Shown here one piece after another: positions 7,932 through 17,469 of a DNA stretch of 64,000 nucleotides. Source of the DNA: Synechococcus elongatus PCC 11801 (lineage in GTDB: Bacteria > Cyanobacteriota > Cyanobacteriia > Synechococcales > Synechococcaceae). Location: NCBI RefSeq assembly GCF_003846445.2, contig NZ_CP030139.2, forward strand, positions 1,364,001-1,428,000. Reading direction: 5' to 3'. The translations under genes were made by a program, and so were the position numbers. The stretch's first letter is position 1, and every line of letters begins with the position of its first letter. The notes beneath the pieces were generated by a model that did no database searches, was not told where the DNA came from, and was given only the letters and a program-made list of their open reading frames with translations.

Positions 7932-9338
7932 TCAGATCAAGGCACCAAGCATGGCTTGCAGCTTCAGGTCCACCTCGATTAATTCGCGATCGGGTTGGGA
8001 TCCGGGCACGATACCCGCTCCTGCACAGAGGCGGACACGATTACCCTGAATCAAAGCCGAGCGAATCCCCACTAAGAATTCCCCGTTGCCCTGATCATCC
8101 ACCCAGCCAACTGGTGCCGCGTAGAGCGATCGCTCAAAGGGTTCTAGTCGTCGAATCGCCTGTTCGGCAGCCTGTTTGGGTAAGCCAGCAACGGCTGGTG
8201 TGGGATGAAGCTGAGCCACCACGTCTAGCAGTGGTAAATCAGCAGGCAGGGGCGCGGCGATCGGCGTATGCAGGTGCTGAATGTTGGACAGACGGCGCAG
8301 TTGAGGGCGATCGCTCAACCGGGGTTCAAGACCCAGGTCATTCAAGGTCTGGCGGATAAATTGCGCCACCAGTTGGTGTTCTTGTAGTTCTTTGGGATTG
8401 GCTTGTAAGGCTTGACCCAAGGCTTGATCAGCTGCAGTAGTTTCACCGCGCGGGGCAGAACCCGCTAGCGCTTCGGTCACCAACTGCCCCGATTTCACGG
8501 CCGCCAGGCGTTCGGGCGTTGCCCCCAGAAAGACACTACCCCGACCATCACCACAACTAAAAATGGCGCAGTCCGCGAAGCGCTGCCGCAGGCGATCGAG
8601 CACGCCTTCCGGCACGATCGCAGATTCCGCAGTGGCTTCCAGACAACGCGCCAGAACCCCCTTGTGCAAACGACCCGCCGCAATCTCGGCTAGGACGGTT
8701 TCCACGCCAGCCCGAAAAACCTGAGGATCACTAGCCTGTTGTTCGATCCAGCGATTGGGGCGCAGCGGCGGCAACTGAAAGGTTTGGGGGGCGATCGCTT
8801 GTAGATGCCGATAGACCTGCCAGACTTCCTCCAACCGTTGTCGATAGCCTTCGCGATCGGCGATCGCAAAACTGGCAGTCAGCACGCTGCGATCGGCTTG
8901 GCAGCGCACCTGCCAACGCGGCAAAAAGACGGTCGCTGGAGCAGCCGCTGGAGCAGCTCCTGTCACATCTTCAAAGAAGCTAAAGCTGCAACAAAAACTG
9001 GGTCCAAGTATCGCCCCTTCCGCTTGCAGGCGAAGCCCCTGGGTCAGACAGGCATTGATAAAGGTTTGGGCCTGCTGAAAACGCTGAGGACCATTCAACT
9101 CCAAGAGTGCCGCTGGCCCCACGGCCACAATCGCCTCTTGAGTGGCGGGCCGTTCCTGGTAGTAATGGCGATCGCGACTACTACCCAACACCCCCCAAGC
9201 CACCAGCGGATCCAAAGGCGGTAAAGGCAGTGATAGGCTCAGCAGCCGAGCCGTCGGGGTTGCATCGAGGGCAGAACGCACCCAAGCCAGCAACTCGCTG
9301 AACGACTGAAGCGAAGGAACAGTTGACAGGGCAGCCAT
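7932..9338 (-). CDS. menF: isochorismate synthase
   Basis: Converts chorismate to isochorismate, the first committed step toward phylloquinone (vitamin K1), the photosystem I secondary acceptor. The 468-residue protein carries the chorismate-binding domain in its C-terminal ~260 residues. Visible blocks are GATPERLAAVKSGQLVTEAL with the downstream AGSAPRGET, KELQEHQLVAQFI, LRRLSNIQHLHTPI, LHPTPAVAGLPK and FLVGIRSALI, with the terminal AGAGIVPGSQPDRELIE. The LHPTPAVAGLPK segment and overall length fit isochorismate synthase rather than anthranilate synthase (TrpE). Other men genes are not in this window. Confidence 0.93.
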   Translation of the reverse strand: MAALSTVPSLQSFSELLAWVRSALDATPTARLLSLSLPLPPLDPLVAWGVLGSSRDRHYYQERPATQEAIVAVGPAALLELNGPQRFQQAQTFINACLTQGLRLQAEGAILGPSFCCSFSFFEDVTGAAPAAAPATVFLPRWQVRCQADRSVLTASFAIADREGYRQRLEEVWQVYRHLQAIAPQTFQLPPLRPNRWIEQQASDPQVFRAGVETVLAEIAAGRLHKGVLARCLEATAESAIVPEGVLDRLRQRFADCAIFSCGDGRGSVFLGATPERLAAVKSGQLVTEALAGSAPRGETTAADQALGQALQANPKELQEHQLVAQFIRQTLNDLGLEPRLSDRPQLRRLSNIQHLHTPIAAPLPADLPLLDVVAQLHPTPAVAGLPKQAAEQAIRRLEPFERSLYAAPVGWVDDQGNGEFLVGIRSALIQGNRVRLCAGAGIVPGSQPDRELIEVDLKLQAMLGALI

Positions 9339-9547
9339 GCTGGCAAGCGCGAGGCATCAAGTAGATCGACTCTAACGAGCGCTGTTCCTCACCAAACCAT
9401 TCCTCGGCAAGTCCTTAACGGAATGCAACGAAAAACTAGAGTATTGGCTCCAGCAGACCCTCTCTCGTGGGTCAGATGCCGGACTGTGTCGCTCTGAGGA
9501 GCGCGATCGCGGGACTGAACTTGGCCGGACGAACGGTGGATGTCACC

Positions 9548-9694
9548 ATGGGAGCAGTCGTGAGCCGGTCAAGCATGTCTGAAATGCCCGATGCAGCCTG
9601 GATGGATTGGATCGCAGGGGGATTGGCGATCGTTGTTTTCGTGGGTGGTTTGGTGATGATGTTCACCGGCATTCTGACGTCTAAGAATCGCTGA
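9548..9694 (+). CDS. small single-helix membrane protein, unknown
   Basis: A 48-residue (ATG 9548) or 39-residue (ATG 9575) protein. It has an acidic N-terminal region, SEMPDAAWMDW, one membrane helix, IAGGLAIVVFVGGLVMMF, and a basic end, TSKNR. The shape is like the single-helix subunits of photosynthetic or respiratory complexes, but the sequence matches none of the Psb, Psa or Pet small subunits I know. It ends 42 bases before the msrB start on the same strand, so the two may be co-transcribed. Upstream (9339-9547) is the divergent spacer with menF. Confidence 0.55.
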   Translation: MGAVVSRSSMSEMPDAAWMDWIAGGLAIVVFVGGLVMMFTGILTSKNR

Positions 9695-9736
9695 GCAGGT
9701 TGTTAGGATCGCAGGCAACCTGCAACTGTCTTGAAC

Positions 9737-10159
9737 ATGGCCGAAAAAATTCGGAAGAGCGAAGAAGAGTGGCGGAGTCAGCTGACGCCTGAGCAGTTTC
9801 AAGTGACCCGTAAGCACGGCACGGAGCGAGCGTTTACCGGCGCCTATTGGGACACCAAAGATCCCGGACTTTATCGTTGCATCTGTTGTGATGCCCCGCT
9901 GTTTCGTTCTGATACTAAGTTCGATTCCGGCACCGGTTGGCCGAGCTTTTGGGCACCGGTGGATGAGTCTGCCATCACCTACAAAAAAGATTTCAGCTTC
10001 CTGATGATGCGCACTGAGATCCTCTGCGCCCGTTGCGATGCGCACTTGGGTCATGTGTTTCCTGATGGCCCGAAACCGACAGGGCAGCGTTATTGCCTCA
10101 ATTCGGCGTCGCTGAAGTTGGATACTGAGACTCCTGCAAGCCCCAGTTCCGAAGCTTAG
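9737..10159 (+). CDS. msrB: peptide-methionine (R)-S-oxide reductase
   Basis: Repairs the R epimer of methionine sulfoxide in proteins. The 140-residue protein has two CxxC zinc-binding pairs (Cys48/51 in CICC and Cys97/100 in CARC). The catalytic cysteine is Cys120 in [18 protein letters not shown] and [10 protein letters not shown] are the standard substrate-binding blocks. ATG at 9737 is preferred over an in-frame TTG six bases upstream. A strong rho-independent terminator follows 17 bases after the stop codon. Confidence 0.95.
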   Translation: MAEKIRKSEEEWRSQLTPEQFQVTRKHGTERAFTGAYWDTKDPGLYRCICCDAPLFRSDTKFDSGTGWPSFWAPVDESAITYKKDFSFLMMRTEILCARCDAHLGHVFPDGPKPTGQRYCLNSASLKLDTETPASPSSEA

Positions 10160-10176
10160 GATTATTGCTCGCGATC

Positions 10177-10213
10177 GCCTTCTGGAGGTCTTGCCTCTGG
10201 AGGGCTTTTTATT
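10177..10213 (+). terminator. rho-independent terminator after msrB
   Basis: Twelve-base-pair stem GCCTTCTGGAGG / CCTCTGGAGGGC (three G-U pairs) with loop TCTTG, immediately followed by TTTTTATT. It lies between msrB and the convergent TauE-type gene and points in the msrB direction. The opposite strand lacks a T tract. Confidence 0.85.
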
Positions 10214-10219
10214 GTGCGG

Positions 10220-10951
10220 CTAAGACTGTAACTTCAGCAGGCTCTGCCCAATCAAGACGGTGGAAGACAGCAGCGCGATCACCAAAACAGCAGTTTGGCT
10301 GTAGCCGCGATCGAGCCAGTGTGCCAGCCGTGGCGAAACCCAATAACCCAGCATCACACCAGGAAATAGTTGCAGCGATCGCCCCACTTCTAAACCACCA
10401 AAGCGCCCAACACTGTGAAGTGCGGCCAACATCACCAAGCTGGATAGGAAATAAAGCAGACCGAGAGTTGCCCGTAGGGCTGGTCCCCGCTCATGTTGAT
10501 AAAACAGGGCAAGTACAGGCGCGCCAATCCCCGCCAACGTCCCCATCAAGCCAGCCGCGATCCCTGTCAGCCCTGCCGAAAGTCGCGTGATCGGCAGCCG
10601 CAGAGGTGTCAAACTGACCAACACCGCCAGAACAATCAGACAGCCAAACACCAGCCCCAGCGAATCCAATGGCAGTTGCCGTAAAAGGCTAGCGGCGATC
10701 GCAATCCCCAGAGCTAGGCCGCCCAGCATCGCCACGAGGTTCTGGCGCACCACGACCTGCCGACCCCGCCAAAACATCAGCCATGACAGAAGCAGACTTG
10801 CCGCCACACAGGGGCCTGGGACCCAGTCCAGCGACAACATTGACAACAGGGGCACCACAATCAAGCCAGCCCCCAATCCCGAAGCGGCTTGCAGCAAACT
10901 CCCTAACGCAACGATGCCCGAGGCCAACAGCAGTTCCAACAATGAAGTCAT
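10220..10951 (-). CDS. TauE/SafE family permease
   Basis: Membrane protein of 243 residues with about eight helices in two pseudo-repeats, opening with a segment around LGSLLQAASGLGAGLIVVPL and repeated as IAAGLMGTLAGIGAPVLALF. This internal duplication with Gly-rich helices defines the TauE/SafE (DUF81) family, whose members export or import sulfite, sulfoacetate or related anions. Substrate cannot be read from sequence. The gene is divergent from the GGDEF gene, with 76 bases between start codons, and convergent with msrB. Confidence 0.85.
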   Translation of the reverse strand: MTSLLELLLASGIVALGSLLQAASGLGAGLIVVPLLSMLSLDWVPGPCVAASLLLSWLMFWRGRQVVVRQNLVAMLGGLALGIAIAASLLRQLPLDSLGLVFGCLIVLAVLVSLTPLRLPITRLSAGLTGIAAGLMGTLAGIGAPVLALFYQHERGPALRATLGLLYFLSSLVMLAALHSVGRFGGLEVGRSLQLFPGVMLGYWVSPRLAHWLDRGYSQTAVLVIALLSSTVLIGQSLLKLQS

Positions 10952-11027
10952 TGATCAGCGATCGCAGTCATCCGAGTATCCGCACCTAGCATGGAAGGCA
11001 TCTAATTGAGTTCTGCTGCAGACGGCG

Positions 11028-12662
11028 ATGAACTTTCGGACTCGTCTCGCGATTGGCTTTAGCGGCCTGCTGATTGTATCGAGTCTGGGTATCAGCACTG
11101 TCATCGGTCAGCGAGCAGTGCAACTCTCGCGCACGGCTGCCGGAGATCGGCTACTCGAAACGGCATACCAATTTTCCACGCTACTCGACCAGAGCATGTG
11201 GTCTCGGGCCAATGAAATTGTGACCCTGTCTAGCGTTCCGGACTTGCTGAGCGATCGCAATCGTCCAGAGATTCAAAGACTGCTCGATCGACTCAAACAA
11301 GAGTTGCCTGTCTTTACTTGGGTGGGTCTGCTCGATCGCCAGGGTTCGGTGATTGCCTCCACCGATCGCATCATTGAAGGGGTGAATATCGGCAGCCGTC
11401 CCGTCTTCCAAAAAGGCATTCAGGGGCTGTTCATTGGGGATGTTCACGATGCGGTCTTGCTCGCCAACAAATTTCCGAGACAGCCCAATGGCGAGCCAAT
11501 TCAATTTGTCGATATTTCCATTCCCATTCGAAACAGTGGCGGCGCGATCGCGGGGGTGCTAGCTTCGCATCTCAGCTGGGAATGGGCACGCGATGCCGAG
11601 TCAACCATTCTTTCGCCGATCGCAGCAGATCGTCAGGTTGAACTGTTTGTTGTTGCCAAAGACCGCACGATTCTACTGGGGCCCGAAGAATTTGGGAAAG
11701 GCGCAACTTTGAAGACCTTGCCTGCCAACTTATCGACAGGTGCTAGTGGCTGGCAGGTATTGCGCTGGCCCGATGGCAAAGACTACGTCACGGCGTATCG
11801 TGTGTCCCCGGGCTATCGCAGCTACAGCGGTTTGGGCTGGATTACCGTTGCCCGCCAACCGATCGCAGTGGCCTATGCGCCCGCCCGCCAACTGCAACGG
11901 GACATCATCCTATTCACCCTCCTCAGCAGCGGTGCAGTGGTTGGGGTGACCTGGCTTCTATCCGATTGGTTTGCTAAGCCGCTCCGGCAGCTCTCGTCCT
12001 GGGCTAGTCGTTTGGAACAGGGCGATCGCAGCGATCGCCGGCCACCCTCTTGGGTAGGTGAGCTGGGTAAAATTTCGCAGGTTGTTCAGCGATTAGACGC
12101 CCAAGCAGAAGCACAAAACCAAGCTCGTCAAAAAGCGGAATCATTGGCACATCACGATGCCTTAACCGGTCTTCATAACCGCTTGGGGCTGGAGACGTAC
12201 CTAGCCCAATATCAATCGCTAACACCGGATCAAGTCTTGGTTATTTTAGCCATTGATTTGGATGGCTTTAAGCCAGTGAATGACACCTATGGTCATGCGA
12301 TGGGAGACGCGTTGCTAAAGGCAGTCGCCGCCCGCTTACATGCCTGTATTCGATCGCATGAACTAGCAGCACGCACCGGCGGCGATGAGTTTTTAGTGAT
12401 TCTGCCCTGTAGCGTCAGTACAGCAGAAGCAGTCGGTGAACAGGTCGGATCTCGGATTTTGCAAGCCTTGAATTCTGTCTTTCCCCTGCAGGGCCAGCAG
12501 ATTCGAATTGGTAGCAGTATTGGCTTCGCTGTGTGGCCTCTCGATCACCCTGATCTGCTAACCGCTCTGAAAGCAGCCGATACAGCTTTGTACGATGCGA
12601 AGCAGCACGGCAAAGGTCACTTAGTCCGCTGGACTGCTGCGTTGAACCAACCCTCTGCTTAA
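11028..12662 (+). CDS. membrane diguanylate cyclase: extracytoplasmic Cache sensor, HAMP-like linker, GGDEF
   Basis: Makes cyclic di-GMP from two GTP. Residues ~7-28 are the first membrane helix. Residues ~30-285 form a periplasmic double-Cache sensor ([40 protein letters not shown]). The second helix (IILFTLLSSGAVVGVTWLL) is near 290-310. A HAMP-like and short coiled linker runs to ~370, and the GGDEF domain is at ~375-535. The active-site GGDEF is at 451-455 and is intact, so activity is expected. The product-inhibition site normally reads RxxD five residues before the motif; here it is RSHE. No EAL domain is present. The ligand of the sensor is unknown. Confidence 0.92.
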   Translation: MNFRTRLAIGFSGLLIVSSLGISTVIGQRAVQLSRTAAGDRLLETAYQFSTLLDQSMWSRANEIVTLSSVPDLLSDRNRPEIQRLLDRLKQELPVFTWVGLLDRQGSVIASTDRIIEGVNIGSRPVFQKGIQGLFIGDVHDAVLLANKFPRQPNGEPIQFVDISIPIRNSGGAIAGVLASHLSWEWARDAESTILSPIAADRQVELFVVAKDRTILLGPEEFGKGATLKTLPANLSTGASGWQVLRWPDGKDYVTAYRVSPGYRSYSGLGWITVARQPIAVAYAPARQLQRDIILFTLLSSGAVVGVTWLLSDWFAKPLRQLSSWASRLEQGDRSDRRPPSWVGELGKISQVVQRLDAQAEAQNQARQKAESLAHHDALTGLHNRLGLETYLAQYQSLTPDQVLVILAIDLDGFKPVNDTYGHAMGDALLKAVAARLHACIRSHELAARTGGDEFLVILPCSVSTAEAVGEQVGSRILQALNSVFPLQGQQIRIGSSIGFAVWPLDHPDLLTALKAADTALYDAKQHGKGHLVRWTAALNQPSA

Positions 12663-12683
12663 CGTCGAGAGAGCCTCAGAGAC

Positions 12684-15600
12684 TCACAGGGTTCCATAGC
12701 CACCACCACCCGGCGTGAGAATTTCAAGGCGATCGCCCGCTGAGACTGCCACTTCCACCGTGCTCGGCAGAATTTCTTGACTGCCATCGGCGCGAATCAA
12801 GCGATTTTCACCCGTTTGGCCAGCGCTACCGCCCGCCAATCCAAAAGGAGCCACTTGGCGACGACTGCTGAGAATCGTGGCGGTCATCGGCTCCAAGAAT
12901 CGCAGGCGACGAATTGCGCCATCGCCACCGGCATAGTGACCCGCACCACCGCTGCCCCGCCGAATCGAAAACGCTTCCAGCAGCACTGGAAAACGAGACT
13001 CCAACACCTCGGGATCGGTGAGGCGAGAGTTGGTCATGTGGGTTTGCACCACCGAGGCGCCCGCTCCTTCTTTGCCTGCACCCGCACCGCCCGCGATCGT
13101 CTCGTAATACTGATAGCGATCGCTGCCAAAACTGAAGTTATTCATCGTGCCTTGGCTGGCTGCCAACAAACCCAACGCACCCCAAAGCGCATCCGCGATC
13201 GCCTGCGAGGTTTCGACATTACCGGCAACCACGGCAGCGGGAGCTTGTGGATTGAGCAGACTGCGATCGGGAATTTGAATCGTCAGTGGCCGCAGGCAAC
13301 CTGCATTGAGTGGAATCGGATGATCGACTAGACAGCGGAAAACATAGAGAACAACGGCACGGGCGATCGCCGCTGGAGCATTGAAATTATTCGGTTGCTG
13401 GGCTGAAGTGCCAGTGAAATCAAGCTGGGCTTTGCCGCGATCGCGATCGAGCTGAACGGTGACTTGAATCTGGTTGCCGTCGTCGAGGGGGCAAATGCAG
13501 GTCGCTTGCCCTGGATGTTCCGTTGCGAGCTGACGAATGGCTTGGCGAACCGCTTGCTCGGCGTTGTCTTGTACGTGCTGCATGTAGGCCAAGACGGTTG
13601 GCAGCGTGAACTGTGCCACGGCTTGCTCCAGCAGTTGTTGCCCCGTGGCATTGGCGGCAATTTGCGCTTGCAGATCCGCCAGATTCTGATCCGGATTACG
13701 CGCAGGATAAGGTTCTTGAGAGAGGCGATCGCGGATTGCTGCTTCGAGGAATTGCCCGTTTTTCACCAAGGGCACGCCGTCGAACAGGATGCCTTCCTGC
13801 TCAATTTGTTGGCTGCGAGCCGGCATCGATCCCGGTGTGAGGCCGCCGATATCAGCATGGTGGCCGCGACTCGCGACAAAAAACTGTGGTGTGGTTTGAC
13901 CAGCCAAAAAGACCGGTGTAATCACCGTGACATCCGGCAAGTGCGTGCCGCCCGCGTAGGGGTTATTGAGGGCGTAGACATCGCCAGGCTGAAAATCTGC
14001 GCCGACGCGATCGATCAAGCTGCGAACGCTATCGCCCATCGAGCCGAGGTGCACGGGAATGTGGGGCGCGTTGGCGATCAGTTCGCCTGCGGCATTGAAT
14101 AGCGCGCAGGAAAAGTCCAAGCGCTCCTTGATGTTGACGGAGCTAGCGGTGTTTTGCAGGGTCACGCCCATTTGCTCCGCGATCGCCTGAAACAGATTGT
14201 TGAAAATCTCCAGCAGCGCCGGATCGACCGGGGCAGTGGCGGCGGCAGACCAATCGCGTTGCGGAAGTTCTACTGCTTCTAGCAGCAGATCACCAAAGGC
14301 ATTGAGACTGGCTGCCCAACCCGATTCGATCACATTGGTGCCGGTCGGCTCCAGAATCAGCGCTGGCCCCAGAATGCGATCGCCGACTTCCAGTGACTGA
14401 CGCTCATAAACAGGTGTGTCTTGCCAGCGATCGCGGCTGAACATGGGCACCGTGGCTTGGATGGGTGGTGGCCCCGATCGCGTTGGCTGAGACTCGGGTA
14501 ATGCCGCTGCTGGCATTTGCCCGATCGCTTCCACCTGCAACGCAGCAATCACCAAGGGGCGATCGGGCTGGATGAATCCATAGCGCTGTTGATAGTCCCG
14601 TTCAAACTGCGCAGTAATTGCCGCAGTGTCCTCGGTCCAAGGCACCAGCAACGCCGAATCACTGCCCGGATAGCGCAACTGCAGCGATTGCAAAATCGTG
14701 ACTTCGGTTAGGTCCGCAGTGCCATCAGCTTTCAGCTGCTCTAGTGCCCGTTCACTCAGGGCGATCGCCTGCGCTTCCAAATCCGCCAAGGCGCGATCGC
14801 TCAACACTTGCTCCACGCTGACCTGTTGCAAGGCACGGCGATCGGCCAAACCCATGCCATAGGCCGAGAGCACGCCTGCGAAGGGATGGATCAAAATCCG
14901 CCGCAGCCCCAGCAACTCCGCCAGACGGCAAGCATGCTGTCCACCGGCAGCCCCAAAGCAACAGAGCCAGTAATCACTGAGGTCGCGCCCACGCTGCCAC
15001 GACACTTTTTTGATGGCGTTAGCCATGTTGTCGAGGGCGATCGCGAGGAACTGTTCGGCCAACTGTTCCGGCTGGTAGGGCTGTCCCGTCTGCTGAGCGA
15101 TCGTAGTGGCCAGCTTCTGAAATGCCTGATTGACTGCGGCTGTATCCAAGGGGCGATCGCCGGTTGCCCCAAATACGGCTGGGAAAAATTGCGGCTGCAG
15201 TTTGCCGACTTGGATGTTGGCATCCGTCACCGTCAACGGCCCGCCCTGCCCGTACCCCTTAGGACCCGGATGGGCTCCGGCAGACTCGGGTCCCACCTGC
15301 AGACGGCCATCTTGGAAACGCAGAATTGAGCCGCCACCTGCTGCAACGGTGTGAATATCCAGCAGCGGTACTTGCAGACGCACCCCCGCAATTTCGGTTT
15401 GGTAGACCCGCTCCAGTTCACCGGCGAAGTGGGCAACATCGGTGGAGGTGCCGCCCATGTCAAAGCTGATCAGTCGATCGCAACCGGCTCGTTGACTGAC
15501 CGCGATCGCCCCGACCATTCCCCCAGCGGGTCCCGAAAGAATGCTGTCTTTGCCGCTGAAAGCGGCAGCGGTTGCGAGCCCCCCATTCGACTGCATGAAC

Positions 15601-16340
15601 AGCAGTTGCGGCCCCTGATTCTGCGATCGCAGAGCACGACTGACGCGATCGACATAGCGACGCAGCACCGGCGACAGGTAGGCGTCGGCAACGGTGGTGT
15701 CACCCCGCGCAATCAAACGCTGCAGCGGGCTGACTTGATGCGAAACCGAGATTTGCTGAAAGCCAACTTCCGCCGCGATCGCAGCCAGTTGTTGTTCATG
15801 TTGGGGATAGCGGTAGCCATGCATCAGTGCGATCGCGCAGGCAGTACAGCCCTCGTCTCGGGCTTGCTGCAGTTGTTGTTGAATTGCCTCTACATCCATC
15901 AGCGGTTGCAGAATTTCGCCGCTGGCACTGACCCGCTCGCAGACTTCAATCACGCGATCGTAGAGTGGCTCCGGTTGCTGAATGATTCGCGCAAAAATGT
16001 TGGGGCGATTCTGGTAGCCAATCCGCAGCGCATCGCCAAAACCTTGGGTGATCAACAGCACAGTGCGATCGCCCTTGCGTTCCAGCAAGGCGTTGGTGGC
16101 AACAGTGGTGCCCATCTTCACTGCCGCGATCGCCGCAACGGGAAGCGGTTGATCCGCCGTCAGTCCCAGACAGTCGCGAATGCCTTGGAGCGCTGCATCC
16201 TCGTAGCGATCGGGATTCTCCGAGAGCAGCTTGTGCGCCATCAACGTGCCATCAGGACGCTGGGCCACAATGTCGGTAAAAGTGCCGCCGCGATCGATCC
16301 AAAACTGCCATTGACTGCCATTGGCGACCGGAGCGGGCAT
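12684..16340 (-). CDS. 5-oxoprolinase / hydantoinase, fused A and B subunits
   Basis: Large cytosolic enzyme (1218 residues from ATG 16340) that hydrolyses 5-oxoproline or a related cyclic amide with ATP. The N-terminal ~670 residues are the HyuA half: [20 protein letters not shown] at the start, an ATP-binding [15 protein letters not shown], and [11 protein letters not shown]. From ~690 to the end is the HyuB half ([46 protein letters not shown], closing Gly-rich TPGGGGYG). Single-chain A-B fusions of this length are typical of eukaryotic-type and cyanobacterial oxoprolinases. A longer start at 16373 would add 11 residues overlapping the divergent gene. It fits glutathione/pyroglutamate turnover, though hydantoin activity cannot be excluded. 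Confidence 0.9.
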   Translation of the reverse strand: MPAPVANGSQWQFWIDRGGTFTDIVAQRPDGTLMAHKLLSENPDRYEDAALQGIRDCLGLTADQPLPVAAIAAVKMGTTVATNALLERKGDRTVLLITQGFGDALRIGYQNRPNIFARIIQQPEPLYDRVIEVCERVSASGEILQPLMDVEAIQQQLQQARDEGCTACAIALMHGYRYPQHEQQLAAIAAEVGFQQISVSHQVSPLQRLIARGDTTVADAYLSPVLRRYVDRVSRALRSQNQGPQLLFMQSNGGLATAAAFSGKDSILSGPAGGMVGAIAVSQRAGCDRLISFDMGGTSTDVAHFAGELERVYQTEIAGVRLQVPLLDIHTVAAGGGSILRFQDGRLQVGPESAGAHPGPKGYGQGGPLTVTDANIQVGKLQPQFFPAVFGATGDRPLDTAAVNQAFQKLATTIAQQTGQPYQPEQLAEQFLAIALDNMANAIKKVSWQRGRDLSDYWLCCFGAAGGQHACRLAELLGLRRILIHPFAGVLSAYGMGLADRRALQQVSVEQVLSDRALADLEAQAIALSERALEQLKADGTADLTEVTILQSLQLRYPGSDSALLVPWTEDTAAITAQFERDYQQRYGFIQPDRPLVIAALQVEAIGQMPAAALPESQPTRSGPPPIQATVPMFSRDRWQDTPVYERQSLEVGDRILGPALILEPTGTNVIESGWAASLNAFGDLLLEAVELPQRDWSAAATAPVDPALLEIFNNLFQAIAEQMGVTLQNTASSVNIKERLDFSCALFNAAGELIANAPHIPVHLGSMGDSVRSLIDRVGADFQPGDVYALNNPYAGGTHLPDVTVITPVFLAGQTTPQFFVASRGHHADIGGLTPGSMPARSQQIEQEGILFDGVPLVKNGQFLEAAIRDRLSQEPYPARNPDQNLADLQAQIAANATGQQLLEQAVAQFTLPTVLAYMQHVQDNAEQAVRQAIRQLATEHPGQATCICPLDDGNQIQVTVQLDRDRGKAQLDFTGTSAQQPNNFNAPAAIARAVVLYVFRCLVDHPIPLNAGCLRPLTIQIPDRSLLNPQAPAAVVAGNVETSQAIADALWGALGLLAASQGTMNNFSFGSDRYQYYETIAGGAGAGKEGAGASVVQTHMTNSRLTDPEVLESRFPVLLEAFSIRRGSGGAGHYAGGDGAIRRLRFLEPMTATILSSRRQVAPFGLAGGSAGQTGENRLIRADGSQEILPSTVEVAVSAGDRLEILTPGGGGYGTL

Positions 16341-16428
16341 AGTGAAGGAGAGACTGAAGACGAGCCTCTCCATTGTTGATGATGCTGACCCCGGCTCACA
16401 GACTTCAGCTTTGCCCTGCCGACCTGCC

Positions 16429-17196
16429 GTGAAGCGAGTGACCGATCCCAGCCGAGTTGAAGCCCTGCTGGCCGAATTGCGGCAGGAATTTGACCGCCTC
16501 CGCCAAGAGCAGGAGCGCGGTCGGGATCTGCGATCGCTGCTGCGGGCCGTCTCGGTCGACGATCTGGCGCAGACACTCTACCAGTCGCTCGATCCGCAGC
16601 AACTCAAACGGTTGCAGCGCCGCTTGGAAAGCTATCAATGCCAAGAAGAAGGCTGGGATGAGCTCGAGCGGGATATTGAAAAGCTGGTGCCGCTGCCTTG
16701 GACGCTGATTCGACAGTTCATCTTGGGCTTGGCTCAGCAAAAATTCTCGGCGGTGCAAACTCCAGAGGATTTGGCCGCTTGTTTGGCCGACGAATATGCT
16801 GTTCGGCTGGATCTGCGTCAGAAAACTGACTGGTTCCGAGCGTGGGCGCTACTGCGCTACGGCCTCAGTGCCGGCACGGTGCTAAACAATCCGCCCCACA
16901 GTATCCACCAGTTTGTGGAGCAGGCGATGCAGTTTGGGGCGCAGCAACGGCGATCGCGATCGCAGCAGCATCAATCCCCCCCGCAGAATCGCCAAACCTC
17001 AAAGTCACCGACGTCCGGCGCTGAAGTCCCAGCGGCTGCGACTGTCTTGGGTTTGCCCTGGCCAACCACCCTGCAAGAACTGAAAGCGACCTATCGTCGC
17101 CTAGCGAAAGCGAACCACCCCGACCTGGGAGGCGATCCCGATCGCTTCCAGCAAATTCAACATGCCTACGAAGAACTGCGATCGGTGATGCAGTAA
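16429..17196 (+). CDS. protein with C-terminal J domain
   Basis: About 255 residues. The N-terminal 170 are charged and mostly helical ([40 protein letters not shown]) and match no domain I know. A Gln/Ser/Pro-rich linker follows. The C-terminal ~55 residues are a J domain ([20 protein letters not shown]) with the essential HPD at about 230-232, so it should stimulate an Hsp70 partner. The start is uncertain: GTG at 16429 or 16438, or an ATG at 16321 that would overlap the oxoprolinase start by 20 bases. The J domain at the C terminus instead of the N terminus marks it as a specialised type III co-chaperone. Confidence 0.8.
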   Translation: MKRVTDPSRVEALLAELRQEFDRLRQEQERGRDLRSLLRAVSVDDLAQTLYQSLDPQQLKRLQRRLESYQCQEEGWDELERDIEKLVPLPWTLIRQFILGLAQQKFSAVQTPEDLAACLADEYAVRLDLRQKTDWFRAWALLRYGLSAGTVLNNPPHSIHQFVEQAMQFGAQQRRSRSQQHQSPPQNRQTSKSPTSGAEVPAAATVLGLPWPTTLQELKATYRRLAKANHPDLGGDPDRFQQIQHAYEELRSVMQ

Positions 17197-17469
17197 CAGT
17201 GGCTAGAGCGTGAGGCCAGTCGGTGGTTTAGCCCCAGTGATCAATTAAGCATTCTTTAGAGTCAGAAGTAGCAATTTAAGTTTCCAAATCTCGTCGTGAT
17301 TTCTAGCTAGCGGCTATCGGGATTGACATCCATAAATTGAACAAAATTTTTAGGGCAATAACAATTTGTCAAGAGCACATTAGTTTCAAAATTTCTAAGT
17401 TACTTTCTGCTTATGGCAGGTCAACTGGGCATTCCTGCAAGCTAAATTAACTGAATTCATTGACTTGCG
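17197..17469. other. AT-rich intergenic spacer before the bicupin gene
   Basis: These 273 bases are clearly richer in A and T than the flanking genes. They contain a TTGACA at 17323-17328 without a good -10 at the normal distance. No reading frame, tRNA or terminator is apparent. This spacer marks the left edge of the HIP1-poor stretch. Confidence 0.4.

Noticed and set aside
7589-8359. 256-codon plus-strand frame opposite menF and its downstream gene
   Set aside because: Shadow of menF, whose motifs are complete on the other strand.
15351-16379. 342-codon open frame on the plus strand opposite the oxoprolinase gene
   Set aside because: It lies wholly antisense to a well-conserved enzyme. 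Its peptide has no domain-like character. Long antisense frames arise here because the palindrome GCGATCGC lacks stop codons on both strands.
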